NCBI RefSeq assembly: GCF_026627255.1
Contig: NZ_JAPNLM010000015.1
Location: 1 to 64,000, forward strand
Direction of reading: 5' to 3'
DNA length: 64,000 nt
Origin: Streptomyces antarcticus
GTDB lineage: Bacteria > Actinomycetota > Actinomycetes > Streptomycetales > Streptomycetaceae
Shown here piece after piece: positions 8,255-17,284 of the stretch (its first letter is position 1; each line of letters starts with the position of its first letter). The notes below the pieces were generated by a model. The model did no database searches, had not been told where the DNA came from, and was given only the letters and a program-made list of their open reading frames with translations. Position numbers and translations under genes: made by a program.

Positions 8255-9076
8255 TCAGTGCTTCGGCCCGATGTGCAGGTCCATGAGGGCGACGGATTCC
8301 TTCCGCGCGATCGATACGTTGCAGGCGTTCGCCCGCTTCCACTCGACGCCGAGCCGGTCCAGGGTGGCGGTCAGCAGGCCGGTGATGTCGTCGGACTTGT
8401 TGGTGAAGAAGTACCGGGGGTACTCGTACCGCTTCCGCACACCGCCGACGAGGCGGGTGGTCCAGTTAGTGGTCCGGCACCCGTCGGAGTGGATGAGCCC
8501 CCGCACGAACTCCCAGGGGTGAGCGTCGACGATCTCCTGCTGCCAGCCTTCGAGGGCGATGAGCCGGTCATGCTTCCTGCCGGGGCCGTGCTGCGGAAAG
8601 AGGCACGTCCAGTGCCATGTGTACGACTTGACCTCTACGCAGCCCTGCCGCTGACGCCGTCCCACCCTTGGCAGAGGCATGACGAGGTGCATGGCCTCCT
8701 CGGCGGCGTCGATGAGTCCGGGCCATGCCGCGTCGCAGAAAACGGACAGGTGGTGCTGCTTGTACCGCGAGACGATGTGGCCGTCGCCGAGGTAGAGGCC
8801 CAGAAGGTAGCTGTAGGCGCGATGATCGAATGCCCGCCCCGTGCACCTCGGACAGTCGGTCGGCGGTTTGCACGTCTCGCCACGATGCTTCCGGTCCTGA
8901 TGCCGCCACCAGCCGACCGTGCCGCGGGGTATGCCGAAATGGTCTGCGACGGTCCGGTTCGTCACGCCACGGCGCAACAGCAGGACTGCCTCTTCGCGTA
9001 TCGAAGGATTGTGCTCCACAGTCCGGGAGCTTGGCCGCGCCTCGTCCGGCTGTCCGCGAATCGAAGATTCGTTCAC
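8255..9076 (-). CDS. HTH plus LAGLIDADG-type homing-endonuclease-like protein
   Basis: About 273 residues. Residues 26-58 form a helix-turn-helix (REEAVLLLRRGVTNRTVADHFGIPRGTV). A short Cys-rich linker follows (CKPPTDCPRC). Two LAGLIDADG motifs are visible: LLGLYLGDGH near residue 91 and VRGLIHSDG near residue 191, each keeping the acidic residue that binds metal in single-chain endonucleases. The gene is free-standing, not inside an intron or intein. Base composition is lower in GC and codon use less biased than the neighbours, and it lies immediately 3' of a tRNA, so acquisition is likely. The start is uncertain: GTG 9076 or TTG 9097. It may now work as a DNA-binding regulator rather than an endonuclease. 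Confidence 0.72.
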   Translation of the reverse strand: MNESSIRGQPDEARPSSRTVEHNPSIREEAVLLLRRGVTNRTVADHFGIPRGTVGWWRHQDRKHRGETCKPPTDCPRCTGRAFDHRAYSYLLGLYLGDGHIVSRYKQHHLSVFCDAAWPGLIDAAEEAMHLVMPLPRVGRRQRQGCVEVKSYTWHWTCLFPQHGPGRKHDRLIALEGWQQEIVDAHPWEFVRGLIHSDGCRTTNWTTRLVGGVRKRYEYPRYFFTNKSDDITGLLTATLDRLGVEWKRANACNVSIARKESVALMDLHIGPKH

Positions 9077-9130
9077 CGTGACGAGTGAAGATCGCAAAAG
9101 CGCTTTGCGGCCTTGGAAATGAAGGAGAAG

Positions 9131-9203
9131 TGCCCCGAGTCGGATTCGAACCGACGCTGAATGGGTTTTGAATCCATCGCCTCTGCCGCTGGGCTACCGG
9201 GGC
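9131..9203 (-). tRNA. class-I tRNA with CAA anticodon (annotated Leu type, identity uncertain)
   Basis: A 73-base cloverleaf. Acceptor GCCCCGG pairs with TCGGGGC (one G-U), discriminator A73. The D-stem G10-C12 pairs with G23-C25 with a C13-A22 mismatch. The anticodon stem ATGG/CCAT has an A31-C39 mismatch closing the loop TTCAAAA, giving anticodon CAA. The variable loop is only about five bases, and the T-arm GTCGG-TTCGAAT-CCGAC is perfect. CCA is not encoded. The anticodon says leucine (UUG), but bacterial leucine tRNAs are class II with a long variable arm, which is missing here. A tRNA-like regulatory RNA or a tRNA charged by another synthetase are alternatives. Confidence 0.85.
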
Positions 9204-9303
9204 TCCTTCGAAACAAAGGATACCGAAGACCCTCCGTGTCACAAACATACAGGAGCTAGGTAGGCTCGGGGGAGCTGAATCGCCTTGCAACAAGGAGCCC
9301 CCC

Positions 9304-9957
9304 GTGACCGCCGAGCACGAGTCGACGCCCACGCCCGACGCCGACCAGTCGCACGTTCCGCCGCTGACGACCCGCGTCGTCATCGCCGAGGACGAGGCGC
9401 TCATCCGTCTCGACCTCAAGGAGATGCTCGAGGAGGAGGGGTACTCCGTCGTCGGCGAGGCCGGCGACGGGCAGACGGCCGTCGAGCTCGCCCGCGAGCA
9501 CCGGCCCGACCTCGTCATCCTCGACGTGAAGATGCCCGTCCTGGACGGGATCTCCGCCGCCGAGAAGATCGGTGAGGAGTCCATCGCCCCCGTGCTCATG
9601 CTCACCGCGTTCTCGCAGCGAGACCTCGTCGAGCGGGCCCGCGACGCCGGGGCCATGGCGTACCTCGTGAAGCCGTTCAGCAAGAGCGACGTCGTGCCGG
9701 CCATCGAGATGGCCGTCTCCCGCTTCGCCGAGCTGAAGGCGCTGGAGAAGGAGGTCGCCGACCTCTCCCTCCGACTGGAGACCCGCAAGCTCGTCGACCG
9801 GGCCAAGAGCATCCTGCAGACCCAGTACGGCCTCACCGAGCCGAACGCCTTCCGCTGGATCCAGAAGACCTCCATGGACCGCCGCATGTCCATGCAGCAG
9901 GTCGCCGAGGCGGTCATCGAGGACGCCGAGGAGAAGAAGAACGCCGCCAAGGGCTGA
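9304..9957 (+). CDS. response regulator with ANTAR RNA-binding output domain (PdtaR type)
   Basis: 217 residues. A receiver domain spans about 23-140 (VVIAEDEALIRLDL, phospho-acceptor Asp 74 in LVILDVKMP, LTAFSQ, K in YLVKPF). An ANTAR domain spans about 150-210 with the typical RLETRKLVDRAKSIL helix and MSMQQVAEAVI. Members are phosphorylated by soluble histidine kinases and bind paired-hairpin RNA to prevent termination. GTG 9304 follows AAGGAG. No kinase gene is adjacent, so it is an orphan in this window, as usual for this conserved actinobacterial gene. A 21-bp perfect palindrome terminates it. I saw no clear ANTAR two-hairpin target nearby. Confidence 0.93.
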   Translation: MTAEHESTPTPDADQSHVPPLTTRVVIAEDEALIRLDLKEMLEEEGYSVVGEAGDGQTAVELAREHRPDLVILDVKMPVLDGISAAEKIGEESIAPVLMLTAFSQRDLVERARDAGAMAYLVKPFSKSDVVPAIEMAVSRFAELKALEKEVADLSLRLETRKLVDRAKSILQTQYGLTEPNAFRWIQKTSMDRRMSMQQVAEAVIEDAEEKKNAAKG

Positions 9958-10004
9958 GCCCGCGCACCGGGCGGCCCGCCGCGCGCCCGCCGTGCCCCGG
10001 GCAT

Positions 10005-10046
10005 GCGTGAGGCCCGCCTCCCCCCGGGGGGAGGCGGGCCTCACGC
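10005..10046. terminator. 42-base perfect palindrome between convergent genes
   Basis: GCGTGAGGCCCGCCTCCCCC-type arms (10005-10025 and 10026-10046) are exactly complementary over 21 bp with no spacer, followed by GTTT on the + strand. It separates the ANTAR regulator (+) from livF (-) and should terminate both. Confidence 0.85.
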
Positions 10047-10058
10047 GTTTCCCGGCTC

Positions 10059-10771
10059 TCAGTCCTCGCCGAGGTACGCCTTGCGGACGTCCTCGTTGAC
10101 CAGGAGCTCGCGGCCCGGGCCCGAGAGGACCACGTTGCCGATCTCCATCACGTGGCCCTGGTCGGCCAGGGAGAGCGCCGCCTGGGCGTTCTGCTCGACC
10201 AGCAGGATGGTGGTGCCCTGCGCCTTGAGCTCGGCGATGGTCGCCATGATCTTCTGCATCATGATCGGCGAGAGGCCCATCGACGGCTCGTCCAGCATCA
10301 GCAGCTTCGGCCGGGACATGAGCGCACGGCCCATGGCCAGCATCTGCTGCTCGCCGCCGGAGAGGGTGCCGGCCGCCTGCTTGCGACGCTCTCCCAGGAT
10401 GGGGAAGAGGTCGTAGGCGCGCTGGACGTCCTGCTGGATGCCTTCCTTGTCCTTGCGGAGGAAGGCGCCCAGGAGGAGGTTGTCCTCGATCGTCATGCGC
10501 GGGAAGATGTGCCGCCCCTCGGGGGAGTGGGCGAGTCCGAGCGCGACGATGTCGTGCGCGGGCACCTTCTTCAGTGACTTCCCGTTGAACTTGATCTGGC
10601 CGCCGCGCGGTTTGATCAGGCCCGACAGGGTGCGCAGCGTGGTCGTCTTGCCGGCGCCGTTGGTGCCGATGAGGGTGACGATCTGGCCGGCGTCGACGCT
10701 GAACGAGATGCCCTTGACGGCTTCGATCTTGCCGTAGGCGACGCGGAGGTCCTCGACCTCGAGGAGTGCGG

Positions 10772-10775
<4 letters not shown>
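10059..10775 (-). CDS. livF: branched-chain amino-acid ABC transporter ATPase LivF
   Basis: A 238-residue ABC ATPase. Walker A GTNGAGKTTT near residue 38, signature LSGGEQQM, Walker B LLMLDEPSMGL and the switch His region LLVEQNA are present. The GTG at 10775 overlaps the livG stop as GTGA, so translation is coupled. The frame stays open far upstream but only this part has the ABC fold. With LivG, two permeases and a lipoprotein it imports leucine, isoleucine, valine or related compounds. Last gene of the operon. Confidence 0.93.
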
Positions 10776-11740
<965 letters not shown>

Positions 11741-11743
11741 GGG

Positions 11744-13573
11744 TCAGACCCCTGCCTTGCCGAGGACCGTCGGAGCCGCAGCCTCGGGGTGGAGTTCGAG
11801 CTGGTTGCGCCGGTTGGGGATGAGGCCTTCGGGGCGCAGTCGCATGAGGATGATGAGTGCGAATCCGAAGACGAGGAGCTGGTACTCGCCGAGGAACTGG
11901 AGCTTGTTGGGGATCAGGAAGAGGAGCGATCCGCCGACGAGCGGTCCGGCGATGGTGCCCATGCCGCCGAGGACGACCGCCGCGAGGAGGAAGGCGGAGT
12001 TCGGCGGTACGGCGTTGGCGAACTGGTACTGGTCGGGGGTGACCGTGTACTGGACGTGTGCCTGGACGACGCCGGCGAGGCCGGCGAGGGTGGCGCCGAG
12101 GGCGAAGGCGATGAGCTTGACGCGGAAGCCGTTGATGCCCATGGCTTCTGCGGCGGTCTCGTCCTCGCGGATGGCGACCCAGGCCCGGCCGATGCGGGAT
12201 TCCGCGCTGCGGCGGAACACGAGGACCACGATGAGCGTGATCAGCAGCATCAGCAGGAAGTAGTTCGCGAACCGGCCGATGGTGAAGCCGGCGATGGTGT
12301 GTGCCGCCCCGAAGTCGAACCCGAAGAGGTTGATGTTGGGGATGTTGGCGACGCCGTTCGGCCCGTTGGTGATGTCGGGGCCGGAGACGCCGTCGAGGTT
12401 GTTCATGGAGATGCGGAAGATCTCTCCGAAGCCGAGCGTCACGATGGCGAGGTAGTCGCCGCGCAGACGCAGGGTCGGGGCGCCGATGAGGACACCGAAG
12501 ATCATTGAGGCGGCGGCGCCGGCGAGGAGTGCGGCCCAGAAGGGGAGCTGCACGCCGAACGGGGAGTTCGGGGAGCCGGAGACCAGGGCCGCGGTGTAGG
12601 CGCCGACTCCGAGGAAGGCGACGTAACCGAGGTCGAGGAGGCCGGTGAGGCCGACGACGATGTTCAGGCCGAGGGCGACGGTGGCGAAGATCAGGATGTT
12701 GACCCCGAGGTTCGCGTACTGGTCGTCGGTCTGGGTGAGGGGGAAGGCTGCCGCGGCGGCGAAGGCGCCGACGAGGGCGACGTTGCGGTGGCGGGCGGTG
12801 AGGGTGGTGACGCGGCCCATGAGTCCGGCCTTGTTGAGCGCGGCGGCACCGAAGCCCGTGGTGATCAGGAAGCCGATGAAGAGTTCCTGGTACGGGGTGG
12901 TGATGCCGTAGGTGAAGACGGTGAGGCCGAGTCCGAGGACGGCGGCGATCAGCAGGATCTCGGCCCAGGAGGGCAGGACGCGGGCGGGGGTGGCGGGACC
13001 GGAGGCGAAGGAGGCCTTGACGGTCGTCCACTTGTTGCCGGCTTCGTGCTTGAACTTGTCCCAGCCGGTGTCATCGGGGTCCGGTCCTTCGAGCGAGGGG
13101 CGCTCGAAGGGCAGGGCGAAGGCTCCGATGACGGCGAGGAGGCTGACCAGGGCGGCGATGCCGGCGCCGGGTTCGAGGTCGACGATCGCACCGAGCTTCA
13201 CCACGATGGCGATGACGGTGTACCAGATGACGGCGAACGCGGCGAGGGCGGAGAGCTTGATCGCCGCGTCGGCTCCGGAGGGTGCGAGCCAGCGGAAGCC
13301 CTTGACGCCGTAGGAGGCGAGGCCGAAGGCGGTGGTGAGGGCGCCGCCGATGAGGGCGAGCCACTGGAGTCCGCCGGGGTAGCCGTAGACGGTGAGGTCG
13401 CCGGGGAAGGCGGAGGTCCAGGTCCAGGCGAGGAAGGCGGAGAGGACGGTGAGTGCGCCGCCGACGGTGGCCAGGGCGCGGGCCGTCTTCTCGGGGAGGG
13501 GGATGAAGCCCTTGTCCGGTGCGGGGGTGGTCTTCGCGGTGTCCGCGGTGATGGTCGTCGTCATGGATCTCAC
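11744..13573 (-). CDS. livM: branched-chain amino-acid ABC permease LivM (long form)
   Basis: About 609 residues, roughly twice the usual LivM length. The C-terminal 330 residues are the classic permease (NIVVGLTGLLDLGYVAFLGVGAYTAAL, the EAA-type loop SAESRIGRAWVAIREDETAAEAMGIN, and LFLIPNKLQFLGEYQLLVFG). The N-terminal part adds several membrane spans separated by a soluble stretch (residues about 165-200), as seen in other actinobacterial LivM proteins. The GTG at 13573 overlaps the livH stop as GTGA; ATG 13564 is an alternative start. Partner of LivH in the membrane channel. Confidence 0.9.
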   Translation of the reverse strand: MRSMTTTITADTAKTTPAPDKGFIPLPEKTARALATVGGALTVLSAFLAWTWTSAFPGDLTVYGYPGGLQWLALIGGALTTAFGLASYGVKGFRWLAPSGADAAIKLSALAAFAVIWYTVIAIVVKLGAIVDLEPGAGIAALVSLLAVIGAFALPFERPSLEGPDPDDTGWDKFKHEAGNKWTTVKASFASGPATPARVLPSWAEILLIAAVLGLGLTVFTYGITTPYQELFIGFLITTGFGAAALNKAGLMGRVTTLTARHRNVALVGAFAAAAAFPLTQTDDQYANLGVNILIFATVALGLNIVVGLTGLLDLGYVAFLGVGAYTAALVSGSPNSPFGVQLPFWAALLAGAAASMIFGVLIGAPTLRLRGDYLAIVTLGFGEIFRISMNNLDGVSGPDITNGPNGVANIPNINLFGFDFGAAHTIAGFTIGRFANYFLLMLLITLIVVLVFRRSAESRIGRAWVAIREDETAAEAMGINGFRVKLIAFALGATLAGLAGVVQAHVQYTVTPDQYQFANAVPPNSAFLLAAVVLGGMGTIAGPLVGGSLLFLIPNKLQFLGEYQLLVFGFALIILMRLRPEGLIPNRRNQLELHPEAAAPTVLGKAGV

Positions 13574-14499
13574 ACCCTGTCCGCCACGCGCTGGCCCAGC
13601 AGGCCCTGCGGCCGGAAGAGGAGCACGAGGATGAGAAGTACGAACGCCCAGGTGTTGCCCCAGGACTGTCCACCGAGCTGTTCGAGGCCGGGGATTTCGG
13701 CGACGTAGACGGTGGTCAGGGTCTCGGCGAGGCCGAGGACGAGGCCGCCGACCATGGCGCCGTAGATGTTGCCGATTCCTCCGAGGACGGCGGCGGTGAA
13801 CGCCTTGAGGCCGAGGAGGAAGCCCATCTTGAAGTTGACCTCGCCGTACTTGAGGCCGTAGGCGACGGCTCCGACGGCGGCGAAGACGGCGCCGAGGGCG
13901 AACGCGGTGGTGATGATGCGGTCGGTGTTGACGCCCATCAGCTTCGCGGTGTCGGGGTCCTGCGCGGTGGCCTGCATGCCGCGGCCGGTGCGGGTCTTCT
14001 TGACGAAGAAGCCGAGGAAGGCCATCGAGATGGGGGCCGCGATCAGGAGGAAGATGTCACCGGTCTGGATGGTGATGCTTCCGAGGTGGAACGGTCCGCC
14101 GGGGATCTCGGGGAAGACGAGCGAGCTCGTCGCGCCCGGGTACCAGGCCCATACCGCCTGCTGGAGGGCGATGGAGAGCCCGATGGCGGTGATGAGCGGT
14201 GCGAGGCGCGGAGCGTTGCGCAGCGGGCGGTAGGCGAAGCGTTCCGCGGCGACTGCGATGGTGGTGGCCACGAAGACCGCGCCTATGAGCATCAGGGGCA
14301 GCGCGACCCACATGGTCGAGCCCGAGGGGAGCATCATCCAGACCGTGAGGGCACCGAAGCCACCGGTCATGAAGATCTCGCCGTGGGCGAAGTTGATGAG
14401 CTGGACAATGCCATAGACCATCGTGTAGCCGATGGCGACGAGCCCGTACATGGATCCCAGTAGCAGGCCGTTGACCAGCTGTTGCGGCAGTTCGTGCAC
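13570..14499 (-). CDS. livH: branched-chain amino-acid ABC permease LivH
   Basis: 309 residues, eight or so membrane spans. Begins MHELPQQLVNGLLLGSMYGL with the family motif YGIVQLINFAHGEIFMTGG, and contains the cytoplasmic loop MQATAQDPDTAKLMGVNTDRII that docks on the ATPase. Ends FRPQGLLGQRVADRV. Length is typical. It is the first permease gene after the binding-protein gene, separated from it by a strong hairpin, and overlaps livM by four bases. Confidence 0.93.
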   Translation of the reverse strand: MHELPQQLVNGLLLGSMYGLVAIGYTMVYGIVQLINFAHGEIFMTGGFGALTVWMMLPSGSTMWVALPLMLIGAVFVATTIAVAAERFAYRPLRNAPRLAPLITAIGLSIALQQAVWAWYPGATSSLVFPEIPGGPFHLGSITIQTGDIFLLIAAPISMAFLGFFVKKTRTGRGMQATAQDPDTAKLMGVNTDRIITTAFALGAVFAAVGAVAYGLKYGEVNFKMGFLLGLKAFTAAVLGGIGNIYGAMVGGLVLGLAETLTTVYVAEIPGLEQLGGQSWGNTWAFVLLILVLLFRPQGLLGQRVADRV

Positions 14500-14533
14500 C
14501 GCAGGTCCTCCGAGTCTTTCGACGGATGTGACA

Positions 14534-14569
14534 CCGCGCGGGGCGCTGTGGTGTGCGCGCCCCGCGCGG
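14534..14569 (-). terminator. 13-bp hairpin between livJ and livH (partial terminator)
   Basis: CCGCGCGGGGCGC and its exact complement enclose a 10-base loop. It lies after the binding-protein gene and before the permease genes on the - strand. Such hairpins lower read-through or protect the upstream mRNA, which would yield more binding protein than membrane components. Confidence 0.65.
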
Positions 14570-14615
14570 CAGGTGTGGTGGGCGCTGGCGGACGTCGTCC
14601 GTCAGCAGGTGGAGG

Positions 14616-15848
14616 TCAGCCGCCGAAGGTGCCGGACTCGACGGACTTCCAGTCGCCGCCCTCGACCTTGTAGACGGTGAGCTGCTTGTTGGTGGCGTCA
14701 CCGAACTCGTCGAAGGAGACCTTGCCGGTCACACCCTCGAAGGAGACGCTCTGGACGGCGCCGAGGACCTTGGCGCGGGCGTCGGTGGGCAGCTTGCCGC
14801 CGTTGCCGTCGACGACGGCCTTGATGCCCTCGATGATGGCCCAGGCGGAGTCGTACGAGTAGCCGCCGTAGGCAGCGAACGGCTCCTTGAAGCCGGCCTT
14901 CTCGTAGTTGGCGACGAACTCCTTGGCGGAGGGCAGGCTCTCGACCGGCGCGCCGACGGAGGTGGAGAGGTCGCCGACGGCGCCCTCACCCGCGAGCTCG
15001 ACGAACTTCTTGTCGTAGATGCCGTCGCCGCCGACGAGCGGGATGGTGGTGCCCGATGCCTTGATCTGCTTGCTGAGCGGGCCGGCCGCCGGGTACTCGC
15101 CGCCGTAGTAGACGACGTCGGCGCCCGAGCTCTTGACCTGGGTCACGATCGCGGAGAAGTCCTTGCTCTCCGGGTCGATGTGGCCCTCGCCCGCGACGGC
15201 GCCGCCGAGCTTGGTGAACTCGGCCTTGAAGGTTCCGGCGAGGCCGGCACCGTAGGTCTTCTTGTCATCAATGATGAAGACCTTCTTCTTGCCCGCCTTG
15301 TTGAAGAGGTACTGCGCCGCGAACGGGCCCTGGATGGCGTCCGTGGTGGCGGTGCGGAAGTAGCTCTTGTAGGTGCGGACCTTCTCGCCGGTCGCCCACT
15401 TCGGACCCTGGGACAGGGACGGGCTGGTGTTGGCCGGGGAGATCTGGACGAGCTTGGCGTCGTCGAAGACCTTCTGCATCGACTCGGAGACCGAGGAGTT
15501 CAGCGGGCCGACGACACCGAGGACGTCCTTGTTGGCCGTGAGCTTCGTGGCGTTCTGCTGGCCGGACGAGGCCTGGGCCTGGTCGTCGAGGGCCTCGATC
15601 TTGAAGGTGACGCCCTTGACGTACTTCTTCTCGTTGGCCTGGCGGACGGCCAGGTCGACGGAGTTGCGGATGCCGAGGCCGAGGGCCGACAGGTCGCCGG
15701 TGAGCGGGGCGTCGACGCCGATGACGACCGTGGTGTCGCCGCCGCCGGCGTCGTTACCACCCTTGTCGTCGCGCGAACCACAGGCGGTGAGAGTGAGGGC
15801 ACCCGCGGCAAGCGCAGCCGTCACGGCAATGAGCGAACGATGACGCAC
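14616..15848 (-). CDS. livJ: branched-chain amino-acid-binding lipoprotein (LivJ/LivK)
   Basis: 410 residues. A lipoprotein signal peptide ends LTLTAC with the lipidated Cys at 23. The rest is a periplasmic-binding-protein type I fold: VVIGVDAPLTGDLSALGLGI at the start of the mature protein, VGPLNSSVSESM, and FAAYGGYSYDSAWAI near the C-terminus, all typical of Leu/Ile/Val receptors. It is anchored outside the membrane and hands ligand to LivHM. GTG 15848 follows AAAGGA. First gene of the operon; ligand range is not decided by the sequence. Confidence 0.93.
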   Translation of the reverse strand: MRHRSLIAVTAALAAGALTLTACGSRDDKGGNDAGGGDTTVVIGVDAPLTGDLSALGLGIRNSVDLAVRQANEKKYVKGVTFKIEALDDQAQASSGQQNATKLTANKDVLGVVGPLNSSVSESMQKVFDDAKLVQISPANTSPSLSQGPKWATGEKVRTYKSYFRTATTDAIQGPFAAQYLFNKAGKKKVFIIDDKKTYGAGLAGTFKAEFTKLGGAVAGEGHIDPESKDFSAIVTQVKSSGADVVYYGGEYPAAGPLSKQIKASGTTIPLVGGDGIYDKKFVELAGEGAVGDLSTSVGAPVESLPSAKEFVANYEKAGFKEPFAAYGGYSYDSAWAIIEGIKAVVDGNGGKLPTDARAKVLGAVQSVSFEGVTGKVSFDEFGDATNKQLTVYKVEGGDWKSVESGTFGG

Positions 15849-16149
15849 GATCAGTCCTTTCCAGGCACAGCGTCCCCCGTGGGACGCGCCGAGTCGTATC
15901 GCGGGAAACCGAACTGAAGGAAATCCGGTGGTCGCGGTGACTGGCCGTGACTCTAGGCGGCTGATAGGCCGATATGGAGGGCTCAGGCCAATGATGTGAC
16001 TCTCTTGTTATGCCACGGCGTAATACATAGCGGATCTCTGGGGGTGGAACGGGGGAATTCCGGTCGGTTCGTCTTGTCCGCATGCTGAGATGCGGCAGGA
16101 CTGTCAGGGGGTGTGAGTCCTGACAGCGCAGGAGCGTTGGGGGTTTTGC
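15849..16149. promoter_or_regulatory. livJ upstream region; no gene seen
   Basis: 301 bases without a credible gene. A 7-bp hairpin GCGTCCC-CCGT-GGGACGC (15870-15887) lies in the livJ leader. The AT-richer stretch 15960-16035 should hold the livJ promoter, but no box pair is convincing. At 16101-16126 CTGTCAGG and CCTGACAG pair perfectly around 10 bases, just after the stop of the next minus-strand operon. That last hairpin may be its terminator. Confidence 0.5.
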
Positions 16150-16776
16150 TCATGACGCACCGGAGGGCCCCGCATCTCGATCTTCGGGACAAGCCCTGGT
16201 CAGAGCGTCGGAGAGATCGCGCGCATAGCGGTCACCCAGGATGTAACCGTGCTCTTCTTTCTGGCGTCGATTGCTCAGAGTTACCTCAAGAAATGGAAGC
16301 CCCGAATTCCGTGCTACATGCACGCAATCGACGGCCCGAATCTCCACCACCAGGTCGCGGGCCTCGCCCGCGGCGACGACGAGCGGCGGCCGTGGCCGGG
16401 AAGCGACGGCCAGCGCCCGCGACGGCTGGCCGATCCGCTCGACGGTCACCGGCGGCCCGGACGAGGCGGCGACACGGACGGTGAAGGCGAAGGCGCTGCC
16501 CGGCTCCGAGGGCTCCACGGGGTGCCCGTACGCGAACGAGACCACCTGGGACGGCGCGGGCGGCTCCGGCGCCGCCACGGGCGCGGGCGGCGAGGGGCGG
16601 GAGGCGTAGAGGTACCCGCCCCCGCCGGCCAGCGCGGCCACCACGGCCGCGGCGGCCAGCGCGCGGCGGTGGCGCGGAGCCCGGGCCGCCCACGCCGGGA
16701 GCGGCCGGGGCCGGGCCGGCGCACGTTCCGGGCCCGTGGTGCCCTCGCCGGGCTCCACGGGGCCGACGCCGCTCAC
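16150..16776 (-). CDS. single-span membrane protein of unknown function
   Basis: 208 residues. A basic, proline-rich cytoplasmic N-terminus is followed by one membrane span at about 40-59 (ALAAAAVVAALAGGGGYLYA), a proline/alanine linker, and an extracellular domain of about 120 residues with two cysteines (DCVHVA, ACPEDR). I do not recognise the family. It follows the lipoprotein gene by 28 bases on the same strand, so the two probably form an envelope operon. GTG 16776 is the only sensible start. Codon use is normal for the window. Confidence 0.72.
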   Translation of the reverse strand: MSGVGPVEPGEGTTGPERAPARPRPLPAWAARAPRHRRALAAAAVVAALAGGGGYLYASRPSPPAPVAAPEPPAPSQVVSFAYGHPVEPSEPGSAFAFTVRVAASSGPPVTVERIGQPSRALAVASRPRPPLVVAAGEARDLVVEIRAVDCVHVARNSGLPFLEVTLSNRRQKEEHGYILGDRYARDLSDALTRACPEDRDAGPSGAS

Positions 16777-16804
16777 CGCAGGCCGCCCGCGGCGGTCGGG
16801 CGGC

Positions 16805-17245
16805 TCACTGCCAGGGGCCGTCGGTCGGGGCGCCCGAGCGGTGGCGCTCGGCGCAGCGGGCCCCCGCCTCCCGGGCGGCGAGCGCGCGCCCGGCGGCGGG
16901 GCCGCCGGTCCGCTCCTCGGCGCGGGCGGCGGCGGTGACCGCGCGGAGGATCTCGTACTGGGCGCCGGACAGGCCCATGGCCTGGTAGTCGAGCCCGACG
17001 GCGTCCCGGCCCTGGCCGGCGTCGAGCAGGACGCCGCTCCAGTGGGTGACCAGGGCGGTGCACAGCTCGGCGGGCGAGGTGGTGTGCGGGGCGGGTGTCC
17101 CGGGCGCGGGGGCGGGCGCGCCGGCCGGGGCGTCGGCCGGGCCGCCGGACGGGCCGCCGACCGCGGAGCAGCCCAGGGCGAGCGCGGCGATCAGTGTCGC
17201 CGCGCCCGTCGCCCGGGCGCTGCCCGGCATCGGTCCCGTACCCAT
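16805..17245 (-). CDS. small lipoprotein of unknown function
   Basis: About 146 residues. A signal peptide ends ALALGC, with Cys 26 as the lipid anchor, followed by a Gly/Ala/Pro linker and an alpha-helical domain (ELCTALVTHWSGVLLDAGQGRDAVGL, QYEILRAVTAAARAEERT). Two further Cys lie in the domain. No family was recognised. ATG 17245 is chosen because a near-consensus promoter places the transcript start at or next to it (leaderless); ATG 17230 with GGGA upstream is possible. It precedes the membrane-protein gene and probably forms an operon with it. Confidence 0.68.
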   Translation of the reverse strand: MGTGPMPGSARATGAATLIAALALGCSAVGGPSGGPADAPAGAPAPAPGTPAPHTTSPAELCTALVTHWSGVLLDAGQGRDAVGLDYQAMGLSGAQYEILRAVTAAARAEERTGGPAAGRALAAREAGARCAERHRSGAPTDGPWQ

Positions 17246-17252
17246 GCGAGGC

Positions 17253-17281
17253 ACGCTAGACCGGTGGGCCGGGGGTGACAA
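17253..17281 (-). promoter_or_regulatory. leaderless-type promoter of the lipoprotein operon
   Basis: On the - strand TTGTCA (17276-17281), 17 bases, TAGCGT (17253-17258), seven bases, ATG 17245. Box spacing is ideal for the vegetative sigma factor, and the expected start is at the ATG. Confidence 0.65.
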
Positions 17282-17284
17282 CGG

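Noticed and set aside
8248-9148. Possible att-site duplication of the tRNA 3' end at the far side of the HTH-LAGLIDADG gene
   Set aside because: CCCCGGGTCAGTGCTTCGG near 8250 resembles the tRNA 3' end only with several mismatches and a gap; not a credible direct repeat.
17276-17281. Damage-promoter motif at the lipoprotein gene (TTGTCA)
   Set aside because: The box reads TTGTCACCC with a 17-base spacer; it lacks the GTG part and the eight-base spacing, so it is an ordinary promoter.
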